This document shows positions 26,825 through 35,190 of a stretch of 54,711 nt of DNA, one piece after another. The DNA lies in contig JAFTZY010000039.1 of NCBI GenBank assembly GCA_017460955.1, positions 1-54,711 of the forward strand, written 5' to 3'. A program made the translations under genes and the position numbers. The notes under the pieces are model-generated. The model searched no databases. It saw nothing but the letters and a program-made list of their open reading frames with translations, and was not told where the DNA came from. Position 1 is the first letter of the stretch; each line of letters opens with the position of its first letter. The stretch is from Oscillospiraceae bacterium (GTDB lineage: Bacteria; Bacillota; Clostridia; Oscillospirales; Ruminococcaceae).

Positions 26825-27046
26825 AGACTTCCCCCCGTTTTTATCAGCACCGATGTGCCATGCTTTGTTTCCCTGTGCTCACGCAAACCCACTGAGGACC
26901 TGCCGGGTCCGTCATTGTTCCGACCGCATCCGGTCCCGTGTACCGGCGCTCCGTGACTTCCTGCGTAACATTCAGATTCCTTAGCGATCCATGGGATGCG
27001 AAAAGGGATTCCTTTATATTATAGCATTTTTTCCCGTGGATTGCAA
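26825..27046 (-). promoter_or_regulatory. recJ promoter and leader
   Basis: On the minus strand TTGCAA (27041-27046), 17-bp spacer and TATAAT (27018-27023). The leader between 27012 and 26825 holds one GGACC/GGTCC hairpin; no gene and no known riboswitch is seen in it. Confidence 0.82.
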
Positions 27047-27104
27047 TAAGGATGGGCACATTTTTTCATTTTTTTATTGTGGATGAATTTTTTGAAAAAA
27101 AGAC

Positions 27105-27133
27105 TTGACAAAACTGTGCCCTCATGGTATAAT
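27105..27133 (+). promoter_or_regulatory. Promoter of the tRNA-Ser pair
   Basis: TTGACA (27105-27110), 17-bp spacer, TATAAT (27128-27133). Confidence 0.93.
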
Positions 27134-27154
27134 AATAAAGCTGGTTCATGAACC

Positions 27155-27243
27155 GGAGAGATGTCCGAGTGGTTTAAGGAGCCAGTCTTGAAAACTGGTG
27201 ATACGGAAACGTACCGTGGGTTCGAATCCCACTCTCTCCGCCA
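27155..27243 (+). tRNA. tRNA-Ser (anticodon TGA)
   Basis: 89 bases with encoded CCA. The acceptor stem pairs GGAGAGA with TCTCTCC. The anticodon loop CTTGAAA reads UCA codons. A long variable arm (class II tRNA) and the T loop TTCGAAT are present. Confidence 0.97.
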
Positions 27244-27259
27244 TTTTTCATATATTCAT

Positions 27260-27349
27260 GCGGAAGTACCCAAGTGGTGAAGGGGCTCCCCTGCTAAGGG
27301 AGTAGGTCGGGTAACCGGCGCGAGGGTTCAAATCCCTCCTTCCGCGCCA
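27260..27349 (+). tRNA. tRNA-Ser (anticodon GCT)
   Basis: 90 bases with encoded CCA. The acceptor stem pairs GCGGAAG with CTTCCGC. The anticodon loop CTGCTAA reads AGC/AGU. A long variable arm and the TTCAAAT T loop are present. It is 16 bases after the first tRNA and shares its promoter. Confidence 0.97.
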
Positions 27350-27372
27350 GTGGCGAAATGCCGCTTGCAGAC

Positions 27373-27406
27373 GCGCTCCAGGCTTTCCTGGGGCGCGGTT
27401 TTCTTT
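27373..27406 (+). terminator. Terminator of the tRNA operon
   Basis: GCGCTCCAGG/CCTGGGGCGC stem with CTTT loop, followed by GGTTTTCTTT. Confidence 0.85.
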
Positions 27407-27478
27407 ACCCGCAAAAGAGGCGCGGGTACCGATGCTGCACAAAGTGACCCGGCGGTGCAAAATATCCTGTGATTTTAG

Positions 27479-27507
27479 TTGACAAAGCGGGCCGGGCATG
27501 TTATCAT
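27479..27507 (+). promoter_or_regulatory. Promoter of the HTH-Uma2 pair
   Basis: TTGACA (27479-27484), 17-bp spacer, TATCAT (27502-27507). Confidence 0.78.
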
Positions 27508-27571
27508 AATAGAGAGGGGTGTACCGGATGTACACCCATGGAGACATATACAAAAGACAAGGAGGATCACC

Positions 27572-27805
27572 ATGACATTTTACGAACGCACCATCGCACT
27601 GTGCAAGGAGCGGTGCATCGCCCTGCCGGAGGTACTCGGGCAGCTTGGCATCAACCAGGATTACGCCTACCAGTGGAAGCGCATCAAGCGCTCTCCACGT
27701 CCCGTCTATCTTCAGAAGCTTGCCGACTATTTCGGCGTGGATCCCGCCTACTTCATCCAGGAGGAGGACCCCGTATTGGAGGATTTTTATGACTGCGATA
27801 CCTGA
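27572..27805 (+). CDS. Small helix-turn-helix protein
   Basis: 77 aa from the ATG at 27572, which follows AAGGAGGATCACC. The region LPEVLGQLGINQDYAYQWKR looks like an XRE-type HTH, followed by LQKLADYFGVDPAYF, the usual end of an XRE fold. The acidic tail DPVLEDFYDCDT overlaps the next gene by 17 bases. It may act as a repressor of the pair. Length suggests a DNA-binding domain only. Confidence 0.8.
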   Translation: MTFYERTIALCKERCIALPEVLGQLGINQDYAYQWKRIKRSPRPVYLQKLADYFGVDPAYFIQEEDPVLEDFYDCDT

Positions 27806-28331
27806 TGACAAGAAGCTCACTGCACAGGAGTATTTCAAGCTGACTGCGCAGCGTGAGGACCGTACCGAGCTGCTGTACGGACAGATCGTTGCCATGTCCT
27901 CGCCAAACCGCATGCATCAGCATATTGCGTATAATCTGTACAGTACGATCAGTGCCTTTATCCGGAACAACAACGGTCCATGCGAGGTCAACGGCGAGAT
28001 CGATGTAAAGCTGGATGAGGAAAATGTGGTGGTTCCGGACATTTCTGTAACATGCGACCCTTCCAAGCTGGACGAGCACGGCTGCAACGGTGCGCCGGAC
28101 TGGGTCGTGGAGGTGCTCTCCACCAACCGCCGCAACGACCTTGTTGAAAAACTCGGTCTGTACCAGAGCGCGGGCGTGCGTGAATACTGGATCGTGGATC
28201 CGAAGAACGAGAAAACGCTCGTATACTTTTTTGAAAAGAACGACCTGCCCGATATCTACACCTTCGACACCCCCATCCCCGTGCAGATCTATGACCGGGC
28301 ACTCACCATCCGCATTGCGGATCTTGTGTAG
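27789..28331 (+). CDS. Uma2 family (DUF820) PD-(D/E)XK nuclease-fold protein
   Basis: 180 aa from the ATG at 27789, with GAGGA five bases before it inside the upstream gene. Visible Uma2 features are RTELLYGQIVAMSSP, the Asp in VVPDISVTCD and the Glu in PDWVVEVLS, which form the putative metal site. REYWIVDP is the family end motif. Uma2 proteins have a restriction-endonuclease-like fold but their biological role is largely unknown. Coupled translation with an HTH gene recalls toxin-antitoxin layouts, but that is inference. Confidence 0.87.
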   Translation: MTAIPDDKKLTAQEYFKLTAQREDRTELLYGQIVAMSSPNRMHQHIAYNLYSTISAFIRNNNGPCEVNGEIDVKLDEENVVVPDISVTCDPSKLDEHGCNGAPDWVVEVLSTNRRNDLVEKLGLYQSAGVREYWIVDPKNEKTLVYFFEKNDLPDIYTFDTPIPVQIYDRALTIRIADLV

Positions 28332-28343
28332 CATCGTCTCCCC

Positions 28344-28379
28344 GCACCGGACAGGAGCTTCCTGGCCGGTGCTTTTTTG
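28344..28379 (+). terminator. Terminator of the Uma2 gene
   Basis: GCACCGG...CCGGTGC stem with an inner CAGG/CCTG, followed by six T residues. Confidence 0.9.
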
Positions 28380-28420
28380 TTATGGCAGGATTGTCCTGTT
28401 GCCGTGTCCGATTTTTGCTA

Positions 28421-28447
28421 ACGAAAACGTTTGAAATATGGTACAAT
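28421..28447 (+). promoter_or_regulatory. Promoter/operator of the GH43 gene
   Basis: A -10 box TACAAT is at 28442-28447. No good -35 is seen. A CG-centred palindrome AAACGTTT (28425-28432) sits in the spacer, typical of LacI-family or catabolite (cre-like) sites. Confidence 0.55.
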
Positions 28448-28510
28448 GGTGACAGAAACAAAAGAGACCGTCAACCGGAAAACTGCTAAACTGAAAGGGA
28501 GGTCATTCCT

Positions 28511-30748
28511 ATGAAGCGTCAATCATCCAGACTCGTTGCCTGCCTGCTCTCCTCTGCCATGTGCCTGGGCTCCACCGTGCCCCTGCTCACAGCAAATGCG
28601 GATACTGCTCCGCTCACGGTCACTGAGGCAGTCGAGACCTCCGGCGGCATCGCCATCAGCGCCGACAGGATCAGCACGAACAACTACAAGGACACCCGCT
28701 ACAACAACCCCGTTTCGTCCGATTTCTTCTGCGCCGACCCCACGGCGGTGGAGTACAACGGCAGACTCTACCTCTTCGGCACGAACGACCACGAGCAGTT
28801 CGAGGCCGCAGGTCCCGATGTGGACAACACCTACGAGAAGATCAAGTCCATGCTCGTCTTCTCCACCGATGATATGGTCAACTGGGTGTACCACGGTGAG
28901 ATCAACATCGGTCAGATCGCGCCCTGGATCGTCAATTCCTGGGCACCGACCGTGGTGTCCCGCGTGGAGGATGACGGCCTGACGCACTTCTACATGTACT
29001 TCTCCAACAACGGCCTGGGCGTGGGTGTCATCACCTCCACCGATCCCGTCACCGGCTGGACCGACCCCCTCGGCCATCCGCTGATCTCCTCGTCCACCCC
29101 CGGTCTGACCGACTGCCCGAACCCCTTTGACCCCGGTGCTGTCATCGACGACAACGGCGTGGGCTGGCTCTCCTTCGGTGCCGGCAAGGCGGCAGGCGGC
29201 TCGGACTTCATGCCCGGCTCGGCACGCATCGTCCGGCTCGGCGAGGATATGCTCTCGTTTGACAGCGACTTCGTGAAGATCCCGGCTGCCTACAACTTCG
29301 AGGCAAGCGAGCTCAACTACATCGGCGGCACCTATGTCTACACCTACTGCTCCGACTGGAGCGACCACAGTGAAAACTGGCCCTATGACTGCGATGCACC
29401 CGGAGGCTGCGGCATGGTCTACATGACCACCAAAACGCCCCTTGATCCCGACAGCTGGGAGATGCGGGGCGAATGCTTCGTCAACCCCGGCGTTTCGGGC
29501 TTTGACTACTCCAACAACCACACCCATATGCACAAGTTCAAGGACAAGTGGTACATGTTCTACCACACCTTGTCCCTCAAGCGCGGCATGGGCATCACGG
29601 GAAGCTACCGCAGCATGGGCGTGGACGAGATCGAGGTGGATGAGCAGAATGTGACCATCGCCCGCTCCGGCGGCACCAAGAAGGGTGCATCCGCCAACGG
29701 CAATGTCGATCCCTTCAAGGTCAATCTCGCCTCCGAGCTGTGCGGCACGGCCGACATCACCTATGATCTGACCGACCGGCATGCACCCGATGTGCAGTCC
29801 GCGGAGGAGGGCGCTTGGTTCAGTGTGCGCTCTGCGGAGTTTACCCCGGATGCCGGGAGCACCTGGGCGGCTGAGCTCTCCCGGATGAACATCTCCACCC
29901 TGCGCTACAACATCACGGTGCTCAGTGTCGGGAAGGACACGACTGTGACCATGTATCCTGCGACCAATTCCGGCAAGGACTGCCCCGGCACGGCCGAGAT
30001 CACCGGCACCGGCAAGTACAGCATCACCTGCGATCTGGGCGGCGCCAAGGGCCTGATGAACATGGGCTACTTCCGTGCAGCGGATGACACCGCCATCACC
30101 TTCGTGATCGACAGCATCACGGTCAATGACAAGTACAGCGTGGACATCACGGCAGAGCTGACCAACACCCGGGAATGGGCGGACGGTCTGCGCAATATCT
30201 GGAACGGCTTCTCCGACGGCGACAATGTCTATGCGGACGAATACACCGCCTTCCGCTATGTGGGGGCCGATGATGCCATCGAATTCTTCGCATCCGATGC
30301 CGCAGTCCCCGGCGGCAGTGCAGCGCTTGTGGGATCGCCCCTGACCTTCCTGGCAAGCGTCAAGGGGAAGGGCCGCATCGAGGTACACCTTGACAGCCCG
30401 ACGGGCGATCTGCTCACGAGCCTCGACTTTGATTCCCCGAACGCCTACACGGCGGTCTACAACGACGAGGTGGCCGCGGTCGGCGGTGTACGGGATCTGT
30501 ACTTCGTCTTTTCCGATGCCGGCATCTCCATGCGCTCGTGGACCTTCGCTGCCGGTGAGGCAAGCGAGAAGGTGCGGGGCGATGTGAATGCGGACGGCAG
30601 CTTTACCGTCAGCGACATCGTGATGATGCAGAAATACCTCCTGCGCGCCGGGACGCTTAAGGCCGCGCAGAATGGTGATCTCTGTGAGGACGGTGTCCTC
30701 AATGTCCTGGATCTGACCGTGATGAAGCGTGAGCTTCTTAACGCATAA
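28511..30748 (+). CDS. Secreted GH43-family glycoside hydrolase with dockerin
   Basis: 745 aa. A signal peptide covers about residues 1-31. The five-bladed propeller catalytic domain is about 55-400, with candidate residues Asp76 (base, ADPTAVEYNG), Asp207 (PFDPGAV) and Glu264 (NFEASELNY). Two beta-sandwich regions of carbohydrate-binding type follow (about 415-545 and 550-680). The second begins near VDITAELTNTREWADG. A type I dockerin ends the protein (about 689-745). GH43 enzymes are mainly alpha-L-arabinofuranosidases or beta-xylosidases, so arabinoxylan or arabinan is the likely target. The AraC-type gene just downstream may control it. Confidence 0.9.
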   Translation: MKRQSSRLVACLLSSAMCLGSTVPLLTANADTAPLTVTEAVETSGGIAISADRISTNNYKDTRYNNPVSSDFFCADPTAVEYNGRLYLFGTNDHEQFEAAGPDVDNTYEKIKSMLVFSTDDMVNWVYHGEINIGQIAPWIVNSWAPTVVSRVEDDGLTHFYMYFSNNGLGVGVITSTDPVTGWTDPLGHPLISSSTPGLTDCPNPFDPGAVIDDNGVGWLSFGAGKAAGGSDFMPGSARIVRLGEDMLSFDSDFVKIPAAYNFEASELNYIGGTYVYTYCSDWSDHSENWPYDCDAPGGCGMVYMTTKTPLDPDSWEMRGECFVNPGVSGFDYSNNHTHMHKFKDKWYMFYHTLSLKRGMGITGSYRSMGVDEIEVDEQNVTIARSGGTKKGASANGNVDPFKVNLASELCGTADITYDLTDRHAPDVQSAEEGAWFSVRSAEFTPDAGSTWAAELSRMNISTLRYNITVLSVGKDTTVTMYPATNSGKDCPGTAEITGTGKYSITCDLGGAKGLMNMGYFRAADDTAITFVIDSITVNDKYSVDITAELTNTREWADGLRNIWNGFSDGDNVYADEYTAFRYVGADDAIEFFASDAAVPGGSAALVGSPLTFLASVKGKGRIEVHLDSPTGDLLTSLDFDSPNAYTAVYNDEVAAVGGVRDLYFVFSDAGISMRSWTFAAGEASEKVRGDVNADGSFTVSDIVMMQKYLLRAGTLKAAQNGDLCEDGVLNVLDLTVMKRELLNA

Positions 30749-30768
30749 CAGTTTCTCCCTTTTCATAC

Positions 30769-30801
30769 AGCCCTGCACCTCCCCTGGTGCAGGGCTCCTC
30801 T
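30769..30801 (+). terminator. Hairpin after the GH43 gene
   Basis: An 11-bp perfect stem (AGCCCTGCACC/GGTGCAGGGCT) is followed by CCTCTT, so termination is likely partial and read-through into the regulator gene is possible. Confidence 0.6.
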
Positions 30802-30829
30802 TGCATTTCTCCGCTGTTTGTGGTATAAT
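30801..30829 (+). promoter_or_regulatory. Promoter of the AraC-type regulator
   Basis: TTGCAT (30801-30806), 17-bp spacer, TATAAT (30824-30829). Confidence 0.82.
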
Positions 30830-30866
30830 AATGATACATTTTGAGGGGAATACAGGGGGTGACGGG

Positions 30867-31733
30867 ATGTTCCTCATGCCGCTTGAGCTGTTCACACAGG
30901 ATGACAGCTTTCCGTTCGCCGTGCAGTACGGCGGACACGATAAGAATGTCTATATGCACGAGCATGACCGCTATTCGGAGCTTGTGATCGTCCTTGACGG
31001 CAGTGCCGATCATCTGGTGGACACCGACAGCTACCGGGTACGCCAGGGGGATGTGTTCGTCATCGGGGAAGGCACGGCCCACGGCTTTACGGAGCCCGAG
31101 CATTTTCGCATCTGCAACATCATGTTCCGCAAAAGCTTCCTGGATCTGCCCGACTTTGACATAGCCGAATCCCCCGGCTTTCAGGCGCTTTTCGTCCTCG
31201 AGCCACACTGCACGCAGCAAAGCCGTTTCCGAAGCCGCCTGCGGCTGTCGGGCGAGGAATTTGCCGAGGTCCGGGTGCTCATCGACCGGATGGTCACAGA
31301 ATTCAAGGGGATGCAGCCTGGCTGGAAAACAATGGTGCGTGCGCAGTTTCTGCAGCTCGTCGGGATCCTCTCCCGGCTGTACCGCTTTGACACGCAGGAG
31401 CCGGAGGATGTCCTCGGTCTTGCCAGGGCCATTGCCTATATCGAGGCGCATGTCTCCGAGCCGATCACGGTCCCGCAGATCGCGGCGATCTCCCACTACT
31501 CCGAGCGGCAGTTCAACCGCCTCTTCCGGCAGACCTTCGAGTGCTCACCCGGTGTGTACATTGCCGATCTGCGCCTGCGCTCCGCCCGCTCCCTGCTGAC
31601 CGCGACGGACCTGTCCGTCTCCGAGATCGCAGGGATGTGCGGGTACCCCGACAGCAGCTACTTCAGCCGCATCTTCAAAAAGCACCACCGGCTGACACCG
31701 ACGCAATACCGTGCGATGCAAAAGCGCCCGTAA
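30867..31733 (+). CDS. AraC-family transcriptional regulator with cupin sensor domain
   Basis: 288 aa from the ATG at 30867, the first in frame after AGGGGGTGA downstream of the promoter. The N-terminal cupin (about 10-130) shows MHEHDRYSELVIVLDG and YRVRQGDVFVIGEG. The C-terminal AraC double HTH (about 185-285) has IAAISHYSERQFNRLFRQ and IAGMCGYPDSSYFSRIFKK. Such proteins usually bind a sugar and activate glycan-use genes. The adjacent dockerin GH43 gene is the obvious candidate target. Confidence 0.9.
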   Translation: MFLMPLELFTQDDSFPFAVQYGGHDKNVYMHEHDRYSELVIVLDGSADHLVDTDSYRVRQGDVFVIGEGTAHGFTEPEHFRICNIMFRKSFLDLPDFDIAESPGFQALFVLEPHCTQQSRFRSRLRLSGEEFAEVRVLIDRMVTEFKGMQPGWKTMVRAQFLQLVGILSRLYRFDTQEPEDVLGLARAIAYIEAHVSEPITVPQIAAISHYSERQFNRLFRQTFECSPGVYIADLRLRSARSLLTATDLSVSEIAGMCGYPDSSYFSRIFKKHHRLTPTQYRAMQKRP

Positions 31734-31737
31734 ATGA

Positions 31738-31767
31738 GAAGGAGCCTCCCGGCGGGGGGCTCCTTCT
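31738..31767. terminator. Convergent hairpin between AraC and membrane-protein genes
   Basis: GAAGGAGCCTCCC pairs with GGGGGGCTCCTTC around a short loop; it overlaps the stop of the minus-strand gene. T runs on both sides are weak. Confidence 0.6.
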
Positions 31768-32260
31768 ATCTGCGGCGGCGCTTGCGTTCCTGTTCCCGGC
31801 GTGCATCCCGTTCCCGGATCAGGCGTGCGCGGACGGCAGGATCGATGATGTAATCGAACTCGTCATCCGGATAATCATATGCCTCATCCACAAACCAGAC
31901 CTCCTCGTCCTCCTCCTTGCGTCTGCGGTGCCGCAGCCGGATCAGTCCCTCCGCATACGGCGCGTAGAACAATGGCGGTGCAGCCGCCGTGAGGATCCCG
32001 CCGAACAGGACCAGCGGCACCCGCCACATGGCCTGCCGCCGGTTCGCAAGCCGGATCTCCTCGAGCACGGTCTCCTGCGGCACCCCCGCTTCGAGCTCCT
32101 CCTCATGCTGCCAGAGCTGCTCCTCCGGGTCGCGTGTCACGGCACGGTATGCCTGCAGCCCGCTGCCGAACAGCAGCCACAGCCCTGCGATCAGCATCAG
32201 GATCCCCAGGATCTGTGAGAGCGTCAATGGGAATCGGATATAGGTCTCCTGTCGTTTCAT
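31766..32260 (-). CDS. Two-helix membrane protein, function unknown
   Basis: 164 aa. Two membrane helices (about 12-33 and 80-100) flank a polar loop with a short amphipathic stretch. The C-terminal 60 residues are highly charged: an acidic block (KEEDEEVWFVDEAYDY) followed by a basic end (RERDARREQERKRRRR). I recognise no family. The ATG follows GAAGGAG. The upstream region holds response-regulator-like direct repeats, so expression is probably regulated. Confidence 0.75.
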   Translation of the reverse strand: MKRQETYIRFPLTLSQILGILMLIAGLWLLFGSGLQAYRAVTRDPEEQLWQHEEELEAGVPQETVLEEIRLANRRQAMWRVPLVLFGGILTAAAPPLFYAPYAEGLIRLRHRRRKEEDEEVWFVDEAYDYPDDEFDYIIDPAVRARLIRERDARREQERKRRRR

Positions 32261-32317
32261 ACGATCACTCCTTCAAACTTTAAAAACATTTTATTAATAA
32301 TATGTTAACAAAGTTTT

Positions 32318-32389
32318 GTGATCGTTTTGTGATAAAGTGACGATAATGTGAAGAAAATATGAATGAAATGTTAATATCAAATTCATATT
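32318..32389 (-). promoter_or_regulatory. Tandem response-regulator-like repeats plus an inverted repeat
   Basis: GTGA (TCAC on the minus strand) recurs at 32318, 32329, 32337 and 32348, spaced 11, 8 and 11 bases. The inner two share GTTTTGTGAT. An 11-bp period is typical of PhoB/OmpR-type binding boxes. Next to it a 9-bp inverted repeat AATATGAAT/ATTCATATT (32356-32364 and 32381-32389) is present. The 240-base gap is AT-rich and otherwise holds no gene. Confidence 0.5.
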
Positions 32390-32454
32390 CTACAGTTCGT
32401 ATAAGAAAAATCTATACAGTTCTGAAAATGCCGCTCCCTCATTACAGATCGTTA

Positions 32455-32492
32455 TAAAAGAAAGAAGCCGCATCCCGGGGGTGGGATGCGGC
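32455..32492 (-). terminator. Terminator of the beta-lactamase-fold/ABC operon
   Basis: On the minus strand GCCGCATCCC/GGGATGCGGC arms are followed by TTCTTTCTTTT, just after the stop of the last gene. Confidence 0.85.
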
Positions 32493-32499
32493 GGCGGGA

Positions 32500-34341
32500 T
32501 CAGGTGATCCAGAAGCAGTACAGCTCATAATACAGCACGGCTGCCACGGTAAAGACATTGGCAAGCGAGTGCATGAGGCAGAGCGTGCGTCCGCGGCGGT
32601 TTTTCAGCAGCATCCCAAGTGCGCACACGGCGGTGACGGCGCACACGGCGATGCACAGGAGCTGGCCGATGCCGATGAAGAAGAACGCGGACTGCGTCAG
32701 GCCGCCCGTGCCGCGGCAGTACAGGAAGAAGGTCGTGAGGAAGAGCAGCACGGAGGCGATCCTTGCGATGCGCCCGGCATGCAGGAGGGCGGTCCCCTTC
32801 TGTGCGGGAACGGTATGGCGCAGCTTGAAGCGGATGCGCAGGAGGTAAACGCCTGCCACGGCGGCCATCATGTACAGCGTCAGCAAAAGCAGCTTTGCAA
32901 TGAACCAGGGGTCCTCGATGAGGTCGCAGGAGGGCTGCTCGAGGATGTTCTGCCCGTCTGCACCCGTGCGGTGGCCGAGCAGGAGTGCCGCCTGCGGTTC
33001 GAGCGCTCCGGAAAACGGCAGCTGGTACACGCCGCTGCCGAGGTCCTGTACCTCGTAATCGAGCTGCATCGCCTCCATGTAGGGCATGAAGCGCAGCATC
33101 CCGCGGTAGGTCGCGCGTGCGGGGAGGAAGTAGCGTCCGCTCAGATCGACCGTGGGAGCGCTTTCCTTGCCGTAGGTCTGCGCGGACAGCTCCCCGAAGA
33201 CGTAGTGCGGGGCATCACTGAGGAACCAGTTGCCGTTCTGGTCATTGACCATGACGACCAGTCCCGTGCGCGTGTGCGGGTCGAAGGCCATGAGGGCCTG
33301 GCCAAAAACGGTGGCGCCGTCATGTCCGTAGGTGCGCACAGCATACTCCGTACAGAAAAAGCCGTGACAGCATGCGGGAATGTCCGATCCCCCGTAGAAC
33401 AGCGTTCCGGTGTACAGGAGCTCCTGCGTCTCCGGGTGCTCGAACAGCGGGGCGTCCGGATCCGAAAGCGCCTGTGCATAGGTCATCAGATCCCCGAGCG
33501 TTCCGGTGGCGGCACCGGCGGGATAGCATGCCACATATTGCAGCCTTGTGCCAAGGTCGGTCACGCCGTTTGTGGTGTTCGCGTAGCTGTGCATCCTCGA
33601 GCGCTGTGCATAGACCCAGGCATTGTCGGTATGGGCGGGACCGATGGCCGTGCGCTCCAGACCGAGGGGGTCTAAGATATGGGCATGGACGTAGTCACAG
33701 TAGTCCTCCCCGCTCACGCACTCCACGATATAGCCGGCAAGCGCGGCACCGAAGTTTGAGTAGGCGACGATCTCGCCGGGGCGGTGGATCTGCGTGGGCT
33801 CGACCTTATGCAGTGCATCGGCCAGGGACGGGATGGCATTCTCGTCCGATTCCCAGATCAACCGGGAGGTCTCCTGCCAGCCGGCATTGTGGTTCATGAG
33901 GTTGAGCATGGTGATGGGGTCGTCATAGGTCAGATGCCGCAGAAAGCCCTCGGGCAGATAGTCCCGGATATCGCGGTCAAGCTCGATGCGGCCCTGCTCG
34001 TAGAGCTGCATCACGCTCACCCAGACGAGCGTCTTGGAGATGCTGCCCCACTCATAGACGGAATCCTCATCGGCGGCAATGCCGTTGCTCACGTCCGTGT
34101 ACCCGAAGTATTCCGTGTACAGGACCTCCTCCCCCTCGAACACCCCCACGGCAGCGGAGGCATAGCCCCGTGTGCCGTCACTGTAGGTGGCAGAGCCGTC
34201 GTAATTTTCGAGCTCCTGATGAAACTGCTTTACGGTCTTGCCGGAGGGAAGGCGGGTATCGTCGGCAGCGGCGGCGGGCAGTGTACTGCACAGGAGGAGC
34301 CCGGCACAGAGTATGGCTGTCAGCTTTGCAAGAAGTTTCAT
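32500..34341 (-). CDS. Serine hydrolase of the class C beta-lactamase/PBP family with C-terminal membrane domain
   Basis: 613 aa. A signal peptide (about 1-25, ending AAAADD) is followed by the beta-lactamase-fold domain (about 35-380). The SxxK motif is in WGSISKTL and the YxN motif in AYSNFGAAL; a third motif is in the YGHDGATVFG region. The C-terminal 150 residues form four membrane helices, which anchor the enzyme outside the cell. Family members include D-aminopeptidases, esterases and PBP-like proteins, so substrate is open. It follows the ABC-2 permease gene by 13 bases and should be co-transcribed with the exporter. Confidence 0.87.
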   Translation of the reverse strand: MKLLAKLTAILCAGLLLCSTLPAAAADDTRLPSGKTVKQFHQELENYDGSATYSDGTRGYASAAVGVFEGEEVLYTEYFGYTDVSNGIAADEDSVYEWGSISKTLVWVSVMQLYEQGRIELDRDIRDYLPEGFLRHLTYDDPITMLNLMNHNAGWQETSRLIWESDENAIPSLADALHKVEPTQIHRPGEIVAYSNFGAALAGYIVECVSGEDYCDYVHAHILDPLGLERTAIGPAHTDNAWVYAQRSRMHSYANTTNGVTDLGTRLQYVACYPAGAATGTLGDLMTYAQALSDPDAPLFEHPETQELLYTGTLFYGGSDIPACCHGFFCTEYAVRTYGHDGATVFGQALMAFDPHTRTGLVVMVNDQNGNWFLSDAPHYVFGELSAQTYGKESAPTVDLSGRYFLPARATYRGMLRFMPYMEAMQLDYEVQDLGSGVYQLPFSGALEPQAALLLGHRTGADGQNILEQPSCDLIEDPWFIAKLLLLTLYMMAAVAGVYLLRIRFKLRHTVPAQKGTALLHAGRIARIASVLLFLTTFFLYCRGTGGLTQSAFFFIGIGQLLCIAVCAVTAVCALGMLLKNRRGRTLCLMHSLANVFTVAAVLYYELYCFWIT

Positions 34342-34354
34342 GTCGTTCCCCCCT

Positions 34355-35179
34355 TTATTTTACTTCCTTGGCACCGAATTCGAGCTGCGTGCAGATGTAC
34401 TGGTACACGCATTCAAATCCGCCGATCGTCAGGATGACGGCACTGAGCATCATCCCGTCTGCGGCACCTGCCAGATGCATGATGAACATCGAGAGCAGGA
34501 CACCGACGGGGCCGAGATCGATCACGCCCACGACAAACAGGAATATCAGTACCACCAATGCCAGCAGGAGCACGATCTGCACGATGAGCTTGCGGCGCTC
34601 CTTTTTGTTCTTGGAATGCATGCGCTCAAGGGTCATCTCGAACATCCGGCTGTCCCGGAAGAAATTGCGCAGCTGATTGGACATCAGGACCGCACTGAAC
34701 GTCATGCAGACGCAGAAGAGGAGCGTGAGGAATCCTCCTTCCGTAAAATGCAGATCGGAATTTTCCAGCAGTGCCACGAGCATATGCACCACATCCACCT
34801 CATCGGGCGCCTCATCCGAATAGAGCAGCATATAGGGCTTGAACCGGTCGGATAGGAGAGCGATGATGTAGAAGCACAGATTGCTGGGGATGTACAGGAG
34901 CATCATGAGCAGGAAGCGTGCCTGCACGAGCTGCCGGCGGCTGACGGGCAGGACGAAGAACATCGGCTCACAGTGGGATTTTGCCTGGAGCTGGAAGAGC
35001 ATCGGCACGGTCATGATGCCGATGAGCAGCGGTCCGTAGACCACGCCTACGATGGGCGTGACAAAGAGCGTACCGGCGAGCACGAGCGCTGCCATGAGCA
35101 GGGCAAGGCTGCGCACATTGTTCTTGCGGTTGTTGAGCATGATAAGATCCGACTTCATCAGGTGCTTGAGTATTTCCAT
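34355..35179 (-). CDS. ABC-2 type transporter permease
   Basis: 274 aa with about six membrane helices. It contains VLPVSRRQLVQARFL, typical of ABC-2 permeases that pair with BcrA/YtrB-type ATPases (compare the ILPVTRQSIPRARFL segment of its neighbour). The ATG follows TAAGGAGGGG. It is 11 bases after the first permease. The two permeases and the ATPase should form one heterotrimeric exporter complex. Cargo is unknown. Confidence 0.83.
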   Translation of the reverse strand: MEILKHLMKSDLIMLNNRKNNVRSLALLMAALVLAGTLFVTPIVGVVYGPLLIGIMTVPMLFQLQAKSHCEPMFFVLPVSRRQLVQARFLLMMLLYIPSNLCFYIIALLSDRFKPYMLLYSDEAPDEVDVVHMLVALLENSDLHFTEGGFLTLLFCVCMTFSAVLMSNQLRNFFRDSRMFEMTLERMHSKNKKERRKLIVQIVLLLALVVLIFLFVVGVIDLGPVGVLLSMFIMHLAGAADGMMLSAVILTIGGFECVYQYICTQLEFGAKEVK

Positions 35180-35190
35180 TTGTCCCCTCC

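Noticed and set aside
26825..27017. T-box, SRP RNA or known riboswitch in the recJ leader
   Set aside because: No T-box core, SRP core or other class consensus could be found; only one short hairpin is visible.
27155..27349. Integration site (att) of a mobile island at the tRNA-Ser genes
   Set aside because: No integrase gene and no repeat of the tRNA 3' end is visible downstream in the window.
28523..30895. Minus-strand frame of 790 codons opposite the GH43 gene
   Set aside because: It is antisense to a clear secreted enzyme with signal peptide and dockerin; its composition is His/Val/Gly-rich as in shadow frames.
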